Below, piece by piece: positions 23,269 to 26,744 of a stretch of 26,744 nucleotides of DNA. How positions within the stretch are numbered: position 1 is the first letter of the stretch; every line of letters begins with the position of its first letter. Source of the DNA: Oxalobacteraceae bacterium (lineage in GTDB: Bacteria; Pseudomonadota; Gammaproteobacteria; Burkholderiales; Burkholderiaceae_D); NCBI GenBank assembly GCA_027485535.1, contig JAIXQV010000225.1, forward strand, positions 1 through 26,744. The letters are read 5' to 3'. The translations under genes and the position numbers were made by a program. Below the pieces are notes generated by a model that did no database searches, had not been told where the DNA came from, and was given only the letters and a program-made list of their open reading frames with translations.

Positions 23269-23937
23269 CTACTTTCCCGAAACACTGGCCCGGTGACGCC
23301 ACCAGTCCAGCACCTGCGCCACCGACTGCTCGATCGTTAGTTCCGACGTCTCCAGCAAGTGGGCACCCTCCGCGGGTTTCAAAGGCGCCACAGCACGCTC
23401 AGTATCACGCGCGTCGCGTTCCTTCAAATCCTGCAAAAGGGCAGGCATATTAGCAGGAAATCCTTTTTCAATCAATTGCTTATACCGTCGCTCTGCGCGT
23501 GCCTGGGCGCTCGCCGTGAGGAACACCTTGAGCGTCGCGTCGGGGAAGATCACCGTACCCATGTCGCGGCCATCCGCCACCAAGCCCGGTGGCTGCCGGA
23601 AACCGTGCTGTAGCTCGACCAACGCTTCCCGCACGGCAGGCAAGGCCGCGATTCTGGAGGCGGCATTGCCAATGGCTTCCTGCCGGATCGCGTCTTGTAC
23701 CGGCCGGCCTGCCAGCAGAATCCGATCGTCTTCAAACTTCACTGGCAGCACCCGGGCCAGCGCCGCAAGCGCCGCCGCATCGTCCAGCGACATCTCAGCC
23801 TCAAGCGCTGACAACGCAGTCAGCCGGTACAAAGCGCCTGAATCCAGCAAGCCAAATCCCAGCGCCGCAGCAACGCGACTGGCTACCGTCCCCTTGCCGG
23901 AAGCAGTTGGGCCATCAATGGTAATTACCGGAATCAA
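23269..23937 (-). CDS. cmk: Cytidylate kinase
   Basis: Cmk phosphorylates CMP and dCMP with ATP. The P-loop GPTASGKGT begins at residue 9, followed by LLDSGALYRL, and VADGRDMGTVIFPDA in the middle; the C-terminus ends in IEQSVAQVLDWWRHRA. No ATG lies at a sensible place: the nearest upstream ATG (24039) would overlap aroA by 95 bases. TTG 23937 has GAGG 5 bases upstream, overlapping the aroA stop, and gives 222 residues, normal for the family; GTG 23952 is the alternative. It is tightly linked to aroA upstream and rpsA downstream. Confidence 0.92.
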   Translation of the reverse strand: MIPVITIDGPTASGKGTVASRVAAALGFGLLDSGALYRLTALSALEAEMSLDDAAALAALARVLPVKFEDDRILLAGRPVQDAIRQEAIGNAASRIAALPAVREALVELQHGFRQPPGLVADGRDMGTVIFPDATLKVFLTASAQARAERRYKQLIEKGFPANMPALLQDLKERDARDTERAVAPLKPAEGAHLLETSELTIEQSVAQVLDWWRHRASVSGK

Positions 23938-23944
23938 GCTTGCC

Positions 23945-25264
23945 TCAGTCACGCTGCGCAATACGCGCAAAGGCGTCGAAGTAATCTGGAAAGGTTTTAG
24001 CGACACACTGCGGGTCGTTGATACGCACATGGGTGCCATCGCGCAGCGCGCCGCTTAACGAGGCCAGTGAGAAGCACATCGCCATGCGGTGGTCGTCGTA
24101 GGTATCAATACTGGCGGGCTGCAACACGGTGGGGGGCGTTACCCGCAGATAGTCCTCGCCCTCTTCGATCAGCGCGCCGAGCTTGCGCAACTCCGTCGCC
24201 ATCGCTGCAAGGCGATCGGTTTCTTTCACGCGCCAGCTGGCAATGTTGCGCAAGGTGCTGGTGCCGTCAGCATACAAAGCGGCCACCGCAATCGTCATTG
24301 CTGCATCGGGAATGTGATTGAAATCGGCGTCAATCGCTTTCAGTCCACCGTTCGATTTTGCCTCAATCCAGTTATCGCCGAGGGTGATCTCGGCACCCAT
24401 CTGCTGCAAGGCTTCCACAAAACGCACATCGCCTTGAATGCTGGATTGACCCACTCCCTCAACGCGCACCGGGCCACCCGCAATCGCACCGGCGGCTAAA
24501 AAATAGGAGGCCGAGGAGGCATCACCTTCTACATGGATAACCCCCGGGCTCTGATACATCTGGTCGGCGGGAATCGTGAATGACGCCCAGCCATCGCGCT
24601 CGACTTGAATGCCGAAACGCGCCAACAAATTAAGCGTGATCTCAATATAGGGCTTGGAGATCAGATCACCCACCACCTCAATCGTCAGCGGCTGCTCGCG
24701 CGCGATCAGGGGCGAAGCCATCAGTAAGGCGGTGAGGAACTGACTGGAGACATTACCGCGCACCTGCATGTGCCGCGGACGCAAATGCCCGCGGTGGATA
24801 TGCAGCGGCGGGAAGCCCGGGTTACCGGTGTAACCAATGTTGGCACCAGCCGCGTTCAGCGCATCTACCAGATCACCAATCGGCCGCTCGTGCATGCGCG
24901 CAACCCCATGCACGGTGTACTCGCCACCGATCGAAGCGAGTGCTGCCGTCAGAGGACGAATCGCCGTGCCTGCATTACCCATGAACAGATCAGCCGAAGG
25001 CGCCGGCAGAGTGCCCGCAGTACCTGTGACGGTAAAGTCCTGACTATCACCATGCTGTACCCAGCGTATGCCCAGTTTTTGGAGTGCTGTCAGCATCACA
25101 TGGGTATCATCCGAAGCGAGCAAGGACTTGATGTCTGTTGTTCCCTCTGCGAGCGCTGCCAATAGCAGAATCCGGTTCGAGATACTCTTCGAGCCAGGCA
25201 GCTTGACCACCCCTTGCGCGCGCTGCGATGGCTGCAAATCAAGATGTTGCGGGTAGTGCCTCAT
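23945..25264 (-). CDS. aroA: 3-phosphoshikimate 1-carboxyvinyltransferase (EPSP synthase)
   Basis: AroA joins PEP to shikimate 3-phosphate in the shikimate pathway. The 439 residues show KLPGSKSISNRILLLAAL (Lys26 is the PEP-binding lysine), the class I block GNAGTAIRPLTA (96-107), a second basic motif IASWRVKETDRL, and the C-terminal NDPQCVAKTFPDYF. These mark a class I, glyphosate-sensitive type. Its ATG overlaps the tyrA stop by one base (TAATG), so the two are translationally coupled. cmk follows within 10 bases. Confidence 0.97.
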   Translation of the reverse strand: MRHYPQHLDLQPSQRAQGVVKLPGSKSISNRILLLAALAEGTTDIKSLLASDDTHVMLTALQKLGIRWVQHGDSQDFTVTGTAGTLPAPSADLFMGNAGTAIRPLTAALASIGGEYTVHGVARMHERPIGDLVDALNAAGANIGYTGNPGFPPLHIHRGHLRPRHMQVRGNVSSQFLTALLMASPLIAREQPLTIEVVGDLISKPYIEITLNLLARFGIQVERDGWASFTIPADQMYQSPGVIHVEGDASSASYFLAAGAIAGGPVRVEGVGQSSIQGDVRFVEALQQMGAEITLGDNWIEAKSNGGLKAIDADFNHIPDAAMTIAVAALYADGTSTLRNIASWRVKETDRLAAMATELRKLGALIEEGEDYLRVTPPTVLQPASIDTYDDHRMAMCFSLASLSGALRDGTHVRINDPQCVAKTFPDYFDAFARIAQRD

Positions 25265-26205
25265 TAATCGCCACCTTGCTGATAAGTGCGTGCCTGCTCA
25301 GCAGCTTCGATCGCAGCAATCCACGCCTGTCGTGCTGATTGCGCGCGCGCATATACGTGCTCAAGAGCGGCGCCATCGGATGCCACTAGCATTGCGCGCA
25401 ATGTCGATAACTGTGCGGTGTAGGCATCAAGTTCAGCGAGTAACGCAGCTCGGTTTGCCAATGAAATATCGCGCCACATTTCTGGGGAAGAACCTGCAAT
25501 ACGGGTGAAGTCGCGGAAGCCGCTAGCCGCGTATTGAAACAGAAGATCCGCATTATCACGAGCGGCGATGTCATCGACGAGTGCGTACGCCAGCAGATGC
25601 GGCAGATGACTCACCGCCGCAAATACCGCATCATGCTCATCCGCACCGAGATGATGAATTTGCGCACCACAGTGCTGCCATGCACTGGCGACGGTAGAGA
25701 TACTGTACGAGGAATTTTCGGGTAATGCCGTCAACACCACCTTCTTGCCACGATACAGCTCGGGCAGTGCCGCCTCCGGACCATTCTGTTCGCGACCTGC
25801 GATCGGATGGCCAGGTACAAATTGCGCAATCTTGTCGCCGAGCGCTGCACGTGCCGCTTGCACCACATCGCCCTTGGTACTACCGGCATCGGTCACCACG
25901 GTTCCAAATTGCAGGTGCGGCGCCAGTTCGCGCAACAATGCCTCCGTCTGCGCTACCGGTGCTGCAATCAGCACCAGATCAGCGCCGGACACCGATGTGG
26001 CATCACCGATCTCATCAATGATGCCGAGTGATTGAGCGCGCTGCAAAGTCTCAGCGCGACGCCCCACGCCTATAACTTGTTTGACCGCATTTGCCTGCTT
26101 CAAGGCAAGGGCAAACGAGCCACCAATCAAACCGACACCAAAGACAACAATGCGATTGAAAGACTGCAAGGGAGTTGGCGAAGCGCTTTGCATCGGCGAC
26201 AACAT
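25264..26205 (-). CDS. tyrA: Prephenate (or arogenate) dehydrogenase
   Basis: TyrA oxidatively decarboxylates prephenate to 4-hydroxyphenylpyruvate for tyrosine synthesis. The Rossmann signature VVFGVGLIGGS (20-30) is followed by LVLIAAPV, TDAGSTKG (105-112) and the catalytic-histidine motif GHPIAGREQNG (H133). A helical dimerisation region fills the C-terminal half. There is no fused chorismate mutase or ACT domain, as usual in betaproteobacteria. Cofactor and substrate preference cannot be read with certainty. ATG 26205 follows the hisC stop by 11 bases; ATG 26193 is a possible later start. Confidence 0.94.
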   Translation of the reverse strand: MLSPMQSASPTPLQSFNRIVVFGVGLIGGSFALALKQANAVKQVIGVGRRAETLQRAQSLGIIDEIGDATSVSGADLVLIAAPVAQTEALLRELAPHLQFGTVVTDAGSTKGDVVQAARAALGDKIAQFVPGHPIAGREQNGPEAALPELYRGKKVVLTALPENSSYSISTVASAWQHCGAQIHHLGADEHDAVFAAVSHLPHLLAYALVDDIAARDNADLLFQYAASGFRDFTRIAGSSPEMWRDISLANRAALLAELDAYTAQLSTLRAMLVASDGAALEHVYARAQSARQAWIAAIEAAEQARTYQQGGD

Positions 26206-26216
26206 TCAACCCGGCA

Positions 26217-26744
26217 TTAGCCGAGTATGGCCTTCAGCGCATCGATGAACGCCGCATTCTCATTCGGCAAGCCGATAGAAACACGCAACCACTGCGGCAA
26301 ACCGTAATTGCCCACCGGGCGCACGATGACGCCTTTTTTTAGTAATTCAAGATTTACCCGGGCACCGGCGCCATCCTCATCACCCGCACGGAACAAAACA
26401 AAGTTGCCATACGAAGGAACGAATTCGATACCCATCTGCGTAAACGCATCGGTGATCTGACGGTAGCCGTCGGCATTTAGTTGTGCGCTTTTCTGAAGGT
26501 AGGCATCGTCGTTTAATACTGCGACGGCGGCCGCTTGCGCAAGCGAGTTCACATTGAAAGGCTGACGAATGCGATTGAGCAGATCGGTCAGGCCGGGTTG
26601 CGCGATGCCGAATCCGACACGCAAACCCGCCAGCCCATAGGCTTTGGAAAAAGTACGCGAAACAATCAGGTTCGGGTATTGCCGCACCCAAGCCAGTGGG
26701 TCGTAACGCAGCTCAGGCGGCAGATATTCGGTGTAAGCCTCATC
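26217..26744 (-). CDS. hisC: Histidinol-phosphate aminotransferase (5' part outside window)
   Basis: The C-terminal 175 residues of a class II PLP aminotransferase are present. The frame enters from the right edge at DEAYTEYLP, whose first Asp is the residue that binds the PLP ring nitrogen, and continues to the PLP lysine in SRTFSKAYGLAGLRVG (Lys34 of this fragment). RVSIGLPNENAAFIDAL near the end holds the substrate-phosphate arginine. In this gene cluster HisC is expected to serve histidine synthesis and possibly aromatic amino acid transamination. tyrA follows 11 bases downstream. Confidence 0.93.
   Translation of the reverse strand, partial: DEAYTEYLPPELRYDPLAWVRQYPNLIVSRTFSKAYGLAGLRVGFGIAQPGLTDLLNRIRQPFNVNSLAQAAAVAVLNDDAYLQKSAQLNADGYRQITDAFTQMGIEFVPSYGNFVLFRAGDEDGAGARVNLELLKKGVIVRPVGNYGLPQWLRVSIGLPNENAAFIDALKAILG

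Noticed and set aside
23269..24039. Longer cmk starting at ATG 24039
   Set aside because: It would overlap aroA by 95 bases and add 34 residues before the P-loop; TTG 23937 with GAGG upstream fits better.
23945..25264. aroA as a glyphosate-tolerant class II enzyme
   Set aside because: GNAGTAIRPL and the overall layout are class I.

Overview
The window looks like chromosomal DNA from a betaproteobacterium of the order Burkholderiales, probably Oxalobacteraceae-like. I base this on gene order and protein flavour (hisC-tyrA-aroA-cmk-rpsA-ihfB-lapA-lapB; thiL-pgpA-pncC; a MaeB-type malic enzyme; GroESL under a CIRCE element), not on a database search. Coding density is high, no stretch over 300 bases lacks a gene, and I see no tRNA, rRNA, CRISPR array or insertion sequence.

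Layout. 1-3841 (minus): a HAD phosphatase/UbiA prenyltransferase fusion cut by the left edge, preceded by maeB. 4007-6194 (plus): thiL and pgpA, overlapping by 4 bases, then an AT-rich spacer with repeated motifs and pncC. 6352-10568: pyrF (minus), an EamA-type transporter (plus), dacB (minus, tail-overlapping the transporter) and an ornithine cyclodeaminase family gene (plus). 10609-12873: groES-groEL with a promoter, a perfect CIRCE operator and a rho-independent terminator. 13049-14248: an accessory gene whose C-terminal half reads as an R-S-E type ADP-ribosyltransferase, flanked on both sides by inverted repeats. 14328-16054 (minus): rbgA-type GTPase, then an ECHDC3-like crotonase. 16250-17939 (plus): an MltB-type lytic transglycosylase and a small HTH protein. 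18032-19445 (minus): a ComEA-like helix-hairpin-helix protein, then cysM. 19575-26744 (minus): the long run hisC (cut by the right edge), tyrA, aroA, cmk, rpsA, ihfB, lapA, lapB.

Functionally most of this is core housekeeping: aromatic amino acid and histidine synthesis, translation, nucleoid structure, LPS assembly control, cell wall turnover, cofactor and nucleotide metabolism, and protein folding. The stand-out is the ADP-ribosyltransferase-like protein at 13049-14248, which has R, S-x-S and E-x-E motifs, an SSG-repeat linker encoded by 9-base tandem repeats, no signal peptide and no adjacent immunity gene; it is the best candidate here for an undescribed effector or toxin. Second-tier points are the HAD-UbiA fusion, which may join two consecutive steps of polyprenyl-phosphoryl-ribose synthesis, and the crotonase that lacks both hydratase glutamates.
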